From Lonepinella sp051851555 (lineage in GTDB: Bacteria > Pseudomonadota > Gammaproteobacteria > Enterobacterales > Pasteurellaceae), in contig NZ_JBPDVH010000002.1 in NCBI RefSeq assembly GCF_051851555.1, positions 1 to 64,000 of the forward strand: a DNA stretch of 64,000 nt, read 5' to 3'. Position numbers and translations under genes: made by a program. The notes below the pieces were generated by a model. It made no database searches, had not been told where the DNA came from, and saw only the letters and a list, made by a program, of their open reading frames with translations. Each line of letters opens with the position of its first letter. Position 1 is the first letter of the stretch. Of the stretch, positions 35,423 to 44,461 are shown in pieces.

Positions 35423-36301
35423 CTAGCTTAACCAATTTTTTATCACATCAATCACCTCAACTAAGCCTAGTGCAGATATAATACCCCCAAACCATGCGAT
35501 TTTTTTATTTCTTAATTTGTCTAATATTTGTTCATTTTTCTGTTCTTTATAGCTTAAAATCTGATGTACTTGAGCTAATTGAGAGGTAATTTCTTTGTTT
35601 TTCTGTTCAAGATGATAGGCTTCTCGCACATCTTGCCAAGTTCGAAACGTTGCATAACGAGAAAATTCAATGGGATTATAAAAATAATAACTGGCATTAA
35701 ATATTGACGCATCAGAATAAAGTTGATCTAATTCGCTCGTATTGTCTGATTTTGACAAAACATAAGAAAGTTCTTCATTAATTTGTTGTAAAGCATAATA
35801 ATAGGCTAATCCTAACATAACCAAAAAGAGCTGACGACAAGATTGTTTCAAACTTTGTGGATATTTTTCTAATAAAGCCATGCCACGACCATCAATAATC
35901 CGCCATTCATTAGGTAGTTCTTTTAAACTTTCAGGTTTTAATGTTTCAGATCCTCGAATAAACCAAGAAATATTTTTAAGCAATTCTACATCGATCTGTT
36001 TAATTTCAGTTGCAATCACCACTTTACCCAAGCAAGGATATTTACATTCAGGTAACTGCTTTTTATTACCAAATAACTGAGTTTCAGAACAAAGCACTTT
36101 ACTTTCTAATGTTTGAGAAAATCGACTTCCTTTAAAAAAAGTCACTTTCATATTAAAAAAATCTTCTGACTGCTCTATTAATGTAGAATCTTTCAAAATG
36201 GGATTTAAAAATGAAATATTCTCGCCACACAACATTAAATGCGGTTGGGGCGACAGAACTGTATTTTCTCGACTAATAGTTAAAAAATAAATATCTTTCA
36301 T
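35423..36301 (-). CDS. unrecognised protein with C-terminal coiled coil and membrane anchor
   Basis: I do not recognise this 292-residue protein. Residues 1-225 look soluble and mixed alpha/beta. A cysteine pair lies at 86 and 90 (PECKYPC), RIIDGRGMALLEKYP lies at 134-148, and a short hydrophobic helix lies at 158-172. Residues 228-266 are a charged, Gln-rich coiled coil. Residues 268-285 (IAWFGGIISALGLVEVID) form one transmembrane helix, leaving a seven-residue tail. There is no signal peptide, so the bulk is probably cytoplasmic and tail-anchored. It is a lone AT-rich gene between the nucleotidase and valS. Soluble domain plus coiled coil plus C-terminal helix is seen in some phage-defence proteins, but no function is claimed. 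Confidence 0.7.
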   Translation of the reverse strand: MKDIYFLTISRENTVLSPQPHLMLCGENISFLNPILKDSTLIEQSEDFFNMKVTFFKGSRFSQTLESKVLCSETQLFGNKKQLPECKYPCLGKVVIATEIKQIDVELLKNISWFIRGSETLKPESLKELPNEWRIIDGRGMALLEKYPQSLKQSCRQLFLVMLGLAYYYALQQINEELSYVLSKSDNTSELDQLYSDASIFNASYYFYNPIEFSRYATFRTWQDVREAYHLEQKNKEITSQLAQVHQILSYKEQKNEQILDKLRNKKIAWFGGIISALGLVEVIDVIKNWLS

Positions 36302-36354
36302 AACATCATTTCCTAATATAAAAATATCCCCTTATTCAAGAGGATATTGATCAA

Positions 36355-39219
36355 TTAAAGGGATTCAATTTCTGCTTGCTGGCTCACCAACTTCGCAATA
36401 CCCTCTTGATACCCTTGCATTTTCTCCCTTTCTTTCGCAATCACTTGCTCCGGCGCTTTTGCCACAAAGGCTTGGTTAGAAAGTTTGGCTTCAATGCGTG
36501 CGACTTCGCCGTTGAGTTTTTCAATCTCTTTGGCAAGACGGGCGAGTTCGGCTTCTTTGTTGATAAAGCCTGCCATCGGTACGAGCAATTCGGTTTTACC
36601 GACTAGTTTTGCTACCGATAATGGGGCTTTTTCACCGTCTGCTAACACTTTTACATCGTCCAACTTAGCTAAGGCTTTCAAAGTACGGTCATTTTTTTGC
36701 AAGGTTTTGCAATTTTCAGCGTCCACATTTCTGAGCAATAAATCCAACCCTTTACTCGGGGCGATGTTGCTTTCGGCACGGATATTACGCACTGCGACGA
36801 TGATTTCTTTTAAGAACTCAATCTCTTTTTCGGCTTGTGCGTCAAGTTTGGTATCGTCTGCTTTCGGGAACGGTTGCAACATAATGGTTTCACCGCTCAC
36901 GCCCGCAAAGCCTTTCACTTTTTGCCAAATTTCTTCGGTGATAAATGGCATAATCGGGTGAGCAAGGCGGAGTAATTGCTCAAGCACATTAACCAAGGTT
37001 TGGCTTGCACCACGTTTTTGAGCGTCCGTTCCATTTGCAAACACAGGTTTGGTGAGTTCCAAATACCAGTCGCAGAACTGATTCCAAGTGAAGTCGTAGA
37101 TCGCATTAGCGACTAAGTCAAAACGGTATTGACTTAAAGCGGTGCGGAACTCGTTTACGGTGCGGTTAAACGTGGAAATAATCCAGCGATCCGCAACGGA
37201 TAATTCTGTTTCACCTGCGGATAAATCAAGCTTATCATTCGTGAGAACAAAACGGCTGCCGTTCCACAGTTTATTGCAGAAATTGCGGTAGCCTTCAAGG
37301 CGTTTCATATCCCAGTTAATATCACGTCCGTTGCTTGCCAAGGCTGCCAAGGTGAAACGCAGTGCATCCGTGCCGTGTGGGGCAATGCCGTCTGCAAACT
37401 CTTTTTTGGTCGCTTTGGCGATTTTTTCCGCCAGTTGCGGCTGCATCATATTGCCAGTGCGTTTTTCAAGCAAATCTTCCAGAGAAATGCCGTCAATCAT
37501 ATCAATCGGGTCAAGCACGTTACCTTTAGATTTGGACATTTTTTGACCTTGTTCATCACGAATCAAGCCCGTAACGTACACGGTTTTGAACGGCACTTGC
37601 GGTTTGCCATTTTCGTCTTTGATAAAGTGCATTGTGAACATAATCATTCGTGCAACCCAGAAGAAAATGATGTCAAAGCCCGTAATCAACACGTCCGTTG
37701 GGTGATACATTCGCAACTCTTTGGTTTGCTCTGGCCAGCCAAGGGTTGAGAACGTCCACAAGCCCGATGAGAACCAGGTATCTAACACGTCTTCATCTTG
37801 TTTTAAGGCAAGATCCGCAGGTAGATTATGTTTCGCCCGCACTTCTTCTTCGTTGCGAGCCACATACACGTTGCCCGCTTCGTCATACCACGCAGGAATA
37901 CGATGTCCCCACCAAAGTTGGCGAGAAATACACCAGTCCTGAATATCACGCATCCACGAGAAGTACAGGTTTTCATACTGTTTTGGCACGAATTGAATTT
38001 CACCGTCTTCTACCGCTTTAGTCGCCACTTCCGCCAACGGTTTCACGCTCACATACCACTGATCGGTCAGCATCGGCTCAATCGGCACACCACCACGGTC
38101 GCCATAAGGCACTTTCAAATCGTGCGGTTTGATCTCTTCTAAAAGACCGAGTGCTTCAAAATCGGCGACGACTTTTTTGCGTGCGGCAAAACGCTCTAAG
38201 CCTTGATAATCGGCAGGAATAAGTGCGGTGTAATTTTCCAAAATTTTTCCGTCTGAACCGACAATTTCCGCTTCTGTACGAATATCCGCATTCAAGGTCA
38301 TCACATTGACCATCGGCAAATTATGGCGTTTGCCCACCTCGTAGTCGTTGAAGTCGTGGGCTGGGGTGATTTTCACACAACCTGTACCGAACTCACGATC
38401 CACATAATCGTCCGCCACAATCGGAATTTCACGGTTCGCTAACGGCAGAATTACCGATTTACCGATAAGCGATTGATAACGTTCGTCTTCAGGGTGAACC
38501 GCCACCGCTGTATCGCCGAGTACAGTTTCAGGGCGCGTGGTCGCCACCACCAAATAATCCTTGCCTTCAGCGGTTTTTGCCCCATTTGCCAACGGATAGC
38601 GGAAATGCCATAACGAGCCTTTGCTCTCTTTGTTTTCCACTTCCAAATCAGAAATGGCAGTATGCAATTTCGGATCCCAGTTCACAAGGCGTTTACCACG
38701 ATAAATTAAGCCTTCTTCGTGTAGGCGAACGAAAACTTCTTTCACCGCATTAGACAGCCCATCGTCCATCGTAAAACGCTCACGAACCCAGTCGATCGAG
38801 TTGCCCAAACGCCGCATTTGCTGGCTGATCGTCCCACCCGAATAGGCTTTCCAGTCCCAAATTTTGTTGATAAAGGATTCACGCCCATAATCGTGGCGAG
38901 TTTTGCCTTCTTCCGCCGCAATCTTGCGTTCCACCACCATTTGGGTCGCAATACCTGCGTGGTCAGTACCCGTTTGCCACAGCGTATTATTGCCTTCCAT
39001 ACGGTTAAAACGGATCAGCGTATCCATTAAAGTTTGCTGGAAAGCATGTCCCATATGCAACGATCCTGTTACATTCGGCGGCGGAATCGCAATGCAGTAG
39101 CCTTGTTGGCTCTCATCTTCGCTTGGTTTAAAATACCCTTGCTCTTCCCAGTGGCGATACAAGGCTTGTTCTACCGCAGACGGCTCAAAGCGGTCTGCCA
39201 TTTGAAGGTTTTGTGTCAT
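36355..39219 (-). CDS. valS: valyl-tRNA synthetase
   Basis: This is a class I aminoacyl-tRNA synthetase of 954 residues (E. coli 951). The HIGH motif appears as PPNVTGSLHMGHAFQ near residue 43 and the KMSKS motif as GQKMSKSKGNVLDP near residue 556. An editing CP1 domain lies between them with TTRPETVLGDTAVAVHPED. The C-terminal 70 residues are the ValRS coiled coil. Relatives usually have holC directly upstream; here an Mrr-type nuclease gene and a toxin remnant intervene. Confidence 0.98.
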   Translation of the reverse strand: MTQNLQMADRFEPSAVEQALYRHWEEQGYFKPSEDESQQGYCIAIPPPNVTGSLHMGHAFQQTLMDTLIRFNRMEGNNTLWQTGTDHAGIATQMVVERKIAAEEGKTRHDYGRESFINKIWDWKAYSGGTISQQMRRLGNSIDWVRERFTMDDGLSNAVKEVFVRLHEEGLIYRGKRLVNWDPKLHTAISDLEVENKESKGSLWHFRYPLANGAKTAEGKDYLVVATTRPETVLGDTAVAVHPEDERYQSLIGKSVILPLANREIPIVADDYVDREFGTGCVKITPAHDFNDYEVGKRHNLPMVNVMTLNADIRTEAEIVGSDGKILENYTALIPADYQGLERFAARKKVVADFEALGLLEEIKPHDLKVPYGDRGGVPIEPMLTDQWYVSVKPLAEVATKAVEDGEIQFVPKQYENLYFSWMRDIQDWCISRQLWWGHRIPAWYDEAGNVYVARNEEEVRAKHNLPADLALKQDEDVLDTWFSSGLWTFSTLGWPEQTKELRMYHPTDVLITGFDIIFFWVARMIMFTMHFIKDENGKPQVPFKTVYVTGLIRDEQGQKMSKSKGNVLDPIDMIDGISLEDLLEKRTGNMMQPQLAEKIAKATKKEFADGIAPHGTDALRFTLAALASNGRDINWDMKRLEGYRNFCNKLWNGSRFVLTNDKLDLSAGETELSVADRWIISTFNRTVNEFRTALSQYRFDLVANAIYDFTWNQFCDWYLELTKPVFANGTDAQKRGASQTLVNVLEQLLRLAHPIMPFITEEIWQKVKGFAGVSGETIMLQPFPKADDTKLDAQAEKEIEFLKEIIVAVRNIRAESNIAPSKGLDLLLRNVDAENCKTLQKNDRTLKALAKLDDVKVLADGEKAPLSVAKLVGKTELLVPMAGFINKEAELARLAKEIEKLNGEVARIEAKLSNQAFVAKAPEQVIAKEREKMQGYQEGIAKLVSQQAEIESL

Positions 39220-39248
39220 TTAGTTTTCTCTTTAATTAAATTCTTCTA

Positions 39249-40178
39249 TTACTCATTATTTTGAAATTCATTCCAAAAATCATTATCTATTTTCTTGATA
39301 CTAAAACTTTTTTCTGTTTGAACACCTAACTCATATTCATAAATATATTTTGCCAGTTGCTTTCCATCAATTAATATAATCCTAGATTTTTGAATTTTCT
39401 GTGCGAATTCTTTGGCATCATTTGAAAATTGAGCGGTCGTAATAAAAACACCTTTAGTTGCATTTCCTTCAATACCGGATAATGCCCCGATAAAACTTTG
39501 AATATCTTGTCGGCTAATTGTTTTATCTCTTTGATAACGTTTTGCTTGAACGTATATTTGCTCAAAACCTAGTACATCACCTTTAATTCGAGCATCAATG
39601 CCACCATCACGACTAATTTGAGTTACTTCACCATCACCATACCCCATTTTTTGAAGTAATTGAGTAACGATATGTTCAAATGCAATAGGCGATTTAGACA
39701 AGACAACATCTAAAATATCATCATAAATTTGATTTCGTAATATTTTATACGAATTTTCCAACTGTTCTAATGGAGCAATTTGCGCCATTTCCAATGAAAT
39801 CTCAATAGGATGTTCTGGCTTATCTAATTCTTCTACATTTTTAATTTTTTTCTTATAATTATCACTAATATATTTGGCTATCTCATCATTTGATTTATTT
39901 AAAAACGATATTCCCTTTTTGCTAACAATATAAGCTCTCTTATTATTTGTTTTTATAAAATCAATTAGTCCTGATTTGCTTAAATCATTTAATTTCCATA
40001 GAACAGTATTTTCAAAAATTTTTGCATTACTTACTTCATAGCGTTGAGATAGGAAATTCTCATCTAGTTTAAAATATAATGCAAGTTCATTTACTATGTC
40101 GTTAAGAAATAGATGAGTATTTCTATTTAGTACATTTAGAATAGGATTAAGTAACTCTTTTGTTTTTTGGTAACTCAT
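39249..40178 (-). CDS. mrr: Mrr-type restriction endonuclease
   Basis: This 309-residue protein has a winged-helix Mrr N-terminal domain (about residues 1-100; DIVNELALYF, ENTVLWKLNDLSKSGLI). A C-terminal Mrr catalytic domain of the PD-(D/E)xK fold covers about 160-290. Putative catalytic residues are Glu168, Asp195 (DGGIDA) and Lys213 in QAK. Mrr enzymes cut modified or foreign DNA (type IV restriction). The gene is AT-rich relative to valS and lies 29 bp upstream of it, so it may have displaced or borrowed the valS promoter. There is no partner methylase. Confidence 0.88.
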   Translation of the reverse strand: MSYQKTKELLNPILNVLNRNTHLFLNDIVNELALYFKLDENFLSQRYEVSNAKIFENTVLWKLNDLSKSGLIDFIKTNNKRAYIVSKKGISFLNKSNDEIAKYISDNYKKKIKNVEELDKPEHPIEISLEMAQIAPLEQLENSYKILRNQIYDDILDVVLSKSPIAFEHIVTQLLQKMGYGDGEVTQISRDGGIDARIKGDVLGFEQIYVQAKRYQRDKTISRQDIQSFIGALSGIEGNATKGVFITTAQFSNDAKEFAQKIQKSRIILIDGKQLAKYIYEYELGVQTEKSFSIKKIDNDFWNEFQNNE

Positions 40179-40213
40179 ATTAAATTCCTAGTTTATGGAT
40201 TTCAAAATTTTTT

Positions 40214-40339
40214 CTAGATTATTTTAACTCTTTTAACGTTAACAATAACAATCTGCACAGGATCTTGATTAAATCCACGCAAAGTAGATTTGCCAGCACC
40301 ATTCGTGCCACAGTAAAAAATCGCTAAATTAGTTTGCAT
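40214..40339 (-). pseudogene. truncated P-loop (zeta toxin-like) kinase gene
   Basis: A 41-codon ORF begins with the typical nucleotide-kinase start LAIFYCGTNGAGKSTLR, a Walker A motif of the kind found in zeta toxin-family proteins. It continues to VQIVI, then becomes unrelated sequence and stops. Full-length members are around 190 residues or more. The break lies 35 bp from the Mrr gene start, suggesting loss of the 3' part when that gene arrived. The ATG overlaps the preceding 55-residue ORF by 11 bp. Confidence 0.7.
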
Positions 40340-40496
40340 ATTCAATCACAACTTCTTTACCGTCAGGATAATGTCGCACAATATCGCCCTTTTCATTTTC
40401 AAAAGTCAGGATTTCGTGCTTTTTCTTCTCGTCCATCCACGCTTTCCATAAAATCAGCATATCGTTGTGTTTTTTTAGTAGTTCTTCTTTGGTCAT
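40329..40496 (-). CDS. small protein, candidate antitoxin partner of the truncated kinase
   Basis: This 55-residue acidic/basic helical protein starts at 40496, 1 bp after the holC stop (MTKEELLKKHNDMLILWKAW...). It ends in a beta-like segment (DIVRHYPDGKEVVIEYAN). It overlaps the zeta-like kinase start by 11 bp, the arrangement of an antitoxin-toxin pair. No DNA-binding motif is obvious. The longer frame starting at 40595 lies inside holC and is rejected. It is intact although its partner is broken. Confidence 0.65.
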   Translation of the reverse strand: MTKEELLKKHNDMLILWKAWMDEKKKHEILTFENEKGDIVRHYPDGKEVVIEYAN

Positions 40497-40497
40497 T

Positions 40498-40944
40498 TTA
40501 CTCCACCATCTCCATCTGCCACCCCATTTGCCGATATTGCTTATATCGCTCTCGTGCCACGGCTTTTTGTTCTTCGTCCACTGGCACAAAATCAATCACC
40601 TGATTAAACGCAGATACATAATCGGGAATCACCGATTGCAAATTAATCAATACATCTCGCCGTTGGGCGTTGCGTTTGCCGATCCAGCTGATTTCGATTG
40701 GTGTGGCGAAATTGGTGACTTCGCCTGATAAATTATGTGGCACAAATTGCTCGGGATCTCTTGCCCATAAGGCTTCGTCTAAATCTAAGGATTGTTGTTC
40801 GGTTTCACAAGCAATCAATACACGTTGTCCTTGTCGCCATAATTGAGCGGATAAATCACAAGCTAACGCCATCTCGCCTGACAGGGTATTTGGCGATGAC
40901 GTTGGTTTGATGAGATAAAATTTAGCGATTTTCGGCATTGGCAA
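40498..40944 (-). CDS. holC: DNA polymerase III chi subunit
   Basis: HolC links the clamp loader to single-stranded DNA-binding protein. The 148-residue protein has the family start KIAKFYLIKP, the RVLIACETEQQSLDLDEALWARDPEQFVPHNL central block and a C-terminal helix. E. coli chi is 147 residues. It is divergent from queA and leads into the toxin-remnant/Mrr/valS stretch. Confidence 0.95.
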   Translation of the reverse strand: MPMPKIAKFYLIKPTSSPNTLSGEMALACDLSAQLWRQGQRVLIACETEQQSLDLDEALWARDPEQFVPHNLSGEVTNFATPIEISWIGKRNAQRRDVLINLQSVIPDYVSAFNQVIDFVPVDEEQKAVARERYKQYRQMGWQMEMVE

Positions 40945-41073
40945 TCTTGTTTTTACATTGGAATTAAACGTCTAATTCTAACGAAAAAATGCTAATAAAT
41001 AAAGGTTTTTACTTGTACTTCGTGGAAAATCGCAATAGACTATCGCACATTTCAACAATCTCTTATTTGAATT

Positions 41074-42165
41074 ATGCTGGTATCCGATTTTTATTTTGAT
41101 TTGCCTGATGAGTTAATTGCTCGTTACCCCACCCCAAACCGTACGGCAAGCCGTTTGTTACAATTAAACGGTGAAAATGGGGAAATTTCGCACCGCACTT
41201 TTGCGGATGTATTGGATTTAGTCAACGCTGGCGATCTGTTAGTTTTTAACAATACTCGGGTTATCCCTGCTCGCATGTTTGGACGTAAAGCCAGTGGGGG
41301 AAAATTGGAAGTGTTGGTGGAACGTGTGTTGAGTGAAACCACGTTTTTAGCCCATGTTCGAGCTAGTAAAGCACCCAAAGACGGAACTGTGTTGATTTTG
41401 GGTGAAGATAAATTGGGTAAAAATCAGGGCGTTCAAGTGAACATGCTCGGGCGTCAAGGGGCGTTGTTTGAGCTAGAAATTGCGGAAAAAAATACCGCAG
41501 TTTTAGATGTTCTCAACCAAATTGGGCATATGCCATTGCCGCCTTATATTGATCGTCCTGATGAAAATGCGGACAAAGAGCGTTATCAGACGGTATATAA
41601 TAAAGTCCCCGGTGCGGTGGCAGCACCCACTGCTGGCTTGCATTTTGATGATGAATTATTGGCAAAATTAAAGGCCAAAGGGGTCAATTTTGCCTTTGTG
41701 ACGTTGCACGTCGGGGCGGGGACGTTTCAGCCTGTTCGGGTGGAAAATATTGAAGATCATCATATGCACGCTGAATATGTGGAAGTGCCGCAAGAGGTGG
41801 TAGATGCCGTGTTAGCCACGAAAGCCAATGGTAAGCGTGTGATTGCGGTGGGGACAACTTCCGTGCGTTCGTTGGAAAGCGCAGCGTTATTTGCGGAAGA
41901 AAAAGGTTGTTCGCAGATTATTGCGCCGTATTTTTCTGATACGTCGATTTTTATTTACCCAGGGAAGAAATTTCGGGTGGTGGATAGTTTGATTACGAAT
42001 TTTCATTTGCCGGAAAGTACGTTGATTATGTTGGTGTCGGCGTTTGCGGGGTATGAGAATGTGATGAATGCGTATAAGATGGCGGTGGAAAATCGGTATC
42101 GGTTTTTTAGTTATGGGGATGCGATGTTTATCACGAAGAATAATGATATTGGGACGTTAAAATAG
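41074..42165 (+). CDS. queA: S-adenosylmethionine:tRNA ribosyltransferase-isomerase
   Basis: QueA makes epoxyqueuosine on tRNA from 7-aminomethyl-7-deazaguanine. The 363-residue protein has the family landmarks FYFDLPDELIARYP at the N-terminus, NNTRVIPARM, TAGLHFD, FVTLHVGAGTFQPV and ITNFHLPESTLIMLVSAF. The length is near E. coli QueA (356). In relatives it is followed at once by tgt; here 639 bp of repeat sequence separates them. A USS occurs near 41192. Confidence 0.97.
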   Translation: MLVSDFYFDLPDELIARYPTPNRTASRLLQLNGENGEISHRTFADVLDLVNAGDLLVFNNTRVIPARMFGRKASGGKLEVLVERVLSETTFLAHVRASKAPKDGTVLILGEDKLGKNQGVQVNMLGRQGALFELEIAEKNTAVLDVLNQIGHMPLPPYIDRPDENADKERYQTVYNKVPGAVAAPTAGLHFDDELLAKLKAKGVNFAFVTLHVGAGTFQPVRVENIEDHHMHAEYVEVPQEVVDAVLATKANGKRVIAVGTTSVRSLESAALFAEEKGCSQIIAPYFSDTSIFIYPGKKFRVVDSLITNFHLPESTLIMLVSAFAGYENVMNAYKMAVENRYRFFSYGDAMFITKNNDIGTLK

Positions 42166-42804
42166 AATTTTTTTAATGTTCAAATCGGGTTTCGCCCGAT
42201 GGGCGATCGTACTTTCTTTTGCTTGTGCAAAAGAAAGTAGGCAAAGAAAAGCACACCCCAACTTTGCCTTGTTTCCTGAAAATACTTTAATTTGCTTAAC
42301 GGAAAATGGCTGAACTCGCTACGCTCAGACAGACGCCATTTTCCTACAAATTAAAGTATTTTCAGGCGGCAAACATGGGGACCCCATGGGAGAAATTATA
42401 AAGTGCGGTGGAAAAATTGAGGAATACCTAGTACTTGCGTACTAGGTTAAGCATGGTAACACTACTCCGTAGCTTAAAAAACATCTATTTTTTAACCGCA
42501 CTTTTGTTACGCTCGGTCAAAAATTGGGGCCCCGTCTGAACCGCCTGAGCGTTTTGGTATTTTTAGCTAAATTTTGCATGTCTGAGCGAAGCGAGTTCAA
42601 AATTTAGCGTAAAGAAAATACCAAATAAGCTCAGAAAAGCGGTGAAGTCGGGGTGTGTTTCTTTTTGCTTACTTTTTCTTTGCACAAGCAAAGAAAAAGT
42701 AAGTCGCCATCGGCGAAATCCGATATTAACAAAACACAACTTTATAAAAAAAAACAATTTTAAACAAAAATCACCATCGAACTGTTTATTCGAAAAGGAA
42801 AACT
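42166..42804. repeat. gene-free nested inverted-repeat region between queA and tgt
   Basis: No ORF here looks real. The left boundary carries a palindrome (42210-42239, TACTTTCTTTTGC with its complement) followed by GCACACCCC. The right boundary carries the mirror image, GGGGTGTG followed by a palindrome at 42669-42702. Inside, the left half has a stem around 42280-42362 (GAAAATACTTTAATTTG with its complement). The right half has a stem near 42570-42604 (CTAAATTTTG with CAAAATTTAG). Both halves carry the related motif TGAACTCGC-ACGCTCAGAC in opposite orientation. Two USS lie near the centre. It looks like two copies of a mobile repeat inserted head to head. Confidence 0.8.
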
Positions 42805-43956
42805 ATGAAATTTAACTTAAAAAAAACAAACGGCACTGCCCGCCGTGGCGAAATGACGTTTAACCGTCCAAGCGGCGAATTCACCGTCCAAACCCCCGCT
42901 TTTATGCCCGTCGGCACCTACGGCACGGTAAAGGGTATGACCCCAGAAGAAGTCCGTGCCACCGGTGCAGAAATTTTACTCGGTAACACCTTTCATCTCT
43001 GGTTACGCCCAGGGCAGGAAGTCATGCGTAAACACGGCGATCTTCATGATTTTATGCAATGGCATAGACCAATTTTAACCGATAGCGGTGGTTTCCAAGT
43101 ATTCAGTTTAGGCAAACTTCGCAAAATCAAAGAAGAAGGCGTGCATTTCCAAAATCCGATCAGCGGTGAAAAGATCTTTTTATCGCCTGAAAAATCCATG
43201 GAAATTCAATACGATCTCGGATCCGATATTGTGATGATTTTTGATGAATGTACACCTTATCCTGCCACCTTTGATTATGCTAAAAACTCCATGGAAATGT
43301 CGTTACGTTGGGCGAAACGCAGCCGTCAACGCTTTGATGAATTGGAAAACAAAAATGCCTTATTTGGTATTGTGCAAGGCGGTACTTTTGAAGAATTACG
43401 TAAAATTTCCGTGGACGGTTTAGTCAACATTGGTTTTGACGGCTATGCGGTAGGCGGTTTAGCCGTGGGTGAACCAAAAGAAGAAATGCACCGTATTTTG
43501 GAATTTGTCAATCCATTGTTGCCACAAGATAAACCGCGTTATTTAATGGGCGTGGGTAAACCTGAAGATTTAGTCGAGGGTGTTCGTCGTGGGATTGATA
43601 TGTTTGATTGCGTCATGCCGACCCGCAACGCTCGGAATGGGCATTTGTTTGTATCAAACGGCATTGTGAAAATTCGTAATGCCAAATATCGTGATGATAC
43701 CACCACGCTCGATCCTGAATGTGATTGCTATACGTGCAAGCATTACACCAAATCCTATTTATATCATTTGGATAAGTGCGGTGAAATTTTGGGGGCAAGA
43801 CTGAATACCATTCATAATTTACGTTATTATCAACGTTTAATGGAGCAAATCCGCACCGCCATTGAACAAGATCGTTTTGAGGATTTTGTGCTGGAATTTT
43901 ATGCTAAAATCGGCAAAGAGGTGCCACCGTTACAAAGAGAAAAACAACATGATTAA
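42805..43956 (+). CDS. tgt: queuine/preQ1 tRNA-guanine transglycosylase
   Basis: Tgt swaps G34 for preQ1 in GUN-anticodon tRNAs. The 383-residue TIM-barrel has the DSGGFQVFSL motif near residue 93, the catalytic Asp in FDCVMPTRNARNG near residue 270 and the zinc site CDCYTCKHYTKSYLYHL (about 308-324). The start follows AAGGAAAAC. It overlaps the hemerythrin-like gene by 8 bp. It acts before QueA in the queuosine pathway. Confidence 0.98.
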   Translation: MKFNLKKTNGTARRGEMTFNRPSGEFTVQTPAFMPVGTYGTVKGMTPEEVRATGAEILLGNTFHLWLRPGQEVMRKHGDLHDFMQWHRPILTDSGGFQVFSLGKLRKIKEEGVHFQNPISGEKIFLSPEKSMEIQYDLGSDIVMIFDECTPYPATFDYAKNSMEMSLRWAKRSRQRFDELENKNALFGIVQGGTFEELRKISVDGLVNIGFDGYAVGGLAVGEPKEEMHRILEFVNPLLPQDKPRYLMGVGKPEDLVEGVRRGIDMFDCVMPTRNARNGHLFVSNGIVKIRNAKYRDDTTTLDPECDCYTCKHYTKSYLYHLDKCGEILGARLNTIHNLRYYQRLMEQIRTAIEQDRFEDFVLEFYAKIGKEVPPLQREKQHD

Positions 43957-44461
43957 TTTAGAACCACAACAATTTGTCAGTTGGGAACAGCCTATTGAAA
44001 TGTTATATGCTTGTCATGGACGAGTGAAAAATTTCTGTTCACAACTGAAAATTTTGCCCGATTATTTAGCAAAAAATGGGGTAAATCAAGCGGTCAAAAA
44101 TGATGTGCAGCAGATTTTAAATTATTTTAATATCGCCGCACCGTTACATCATGATGATGAAGAAAACGATTTTTTCCCTGTGGTGGCAAAATATCACGCT
44201 CACTCACAACAAACCATTGATGAATTAGAACGTCAGCATTTTATTTTGCATGATAATTGGCATAAGTTGTCTCTTCAATTAACCGAACTGATTCAAGATA
44301 AGCGAGATCATATTGATGCCGAATTGATTGCCAATTTTATTGCCGGTTATGATGTGCATATTGCCTTGGAAGAACCTTTATTTGCTTTAGGCAAAGACTG
44401 TATTTCTGAGACTGAATTGGAAAGTATGGGAAAAGTGATGGCAGCTCGCCGTCAGCTGTAA
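43949..44461 (+). CDS. hemerythrin HHE-domain protein
   Basis: This 170-residue helical protein has a hemerythrin-like di-iron site. Candidate ligands are His23, His67/His68 with Glu71 (PLHHDDEENDFFP), His97/His101 (ERQHFILHDNWH) and a late His-Glu pair (YDVHIALEEPLF). It may sense or buffer oxygen, NO or iron. The start at 43949 overlaps the tgt stop by 8 bp, and the longer frame inside tgt is rejected. The next gene starts immediately after its stop. Confidence 0.85.
   Translation: MINLEPQQFVSWEQPIEMLYACHGRVKNFCSQLKILPDYLAKNGVNQAVKNDVQQILNYFNIAAPLHHDDEENDFFPVVAKYHAHSQQTIDELERQHFILHDNWHKLSLQLTELIQDKRDHIDAELIANFIAGYDVHIALEEPLFALGKDCISETELESMGKVMAARRQL

Noticed and set aside
37375..38142. Several plus-strand ORFs of 70-124 codons opposite valS
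   Set aside because: All lie antisense to the highly conserved valS catalytic region and have no protein-like composition or start signals.
42563..42757. 64-codon minus-strand ORF in the queA-tgt spacer
   Set aside because: It lies entirely in the terminal palindrome and stem of the inverted repeat, so the open frame follows from repeat structure rather than coding selection.
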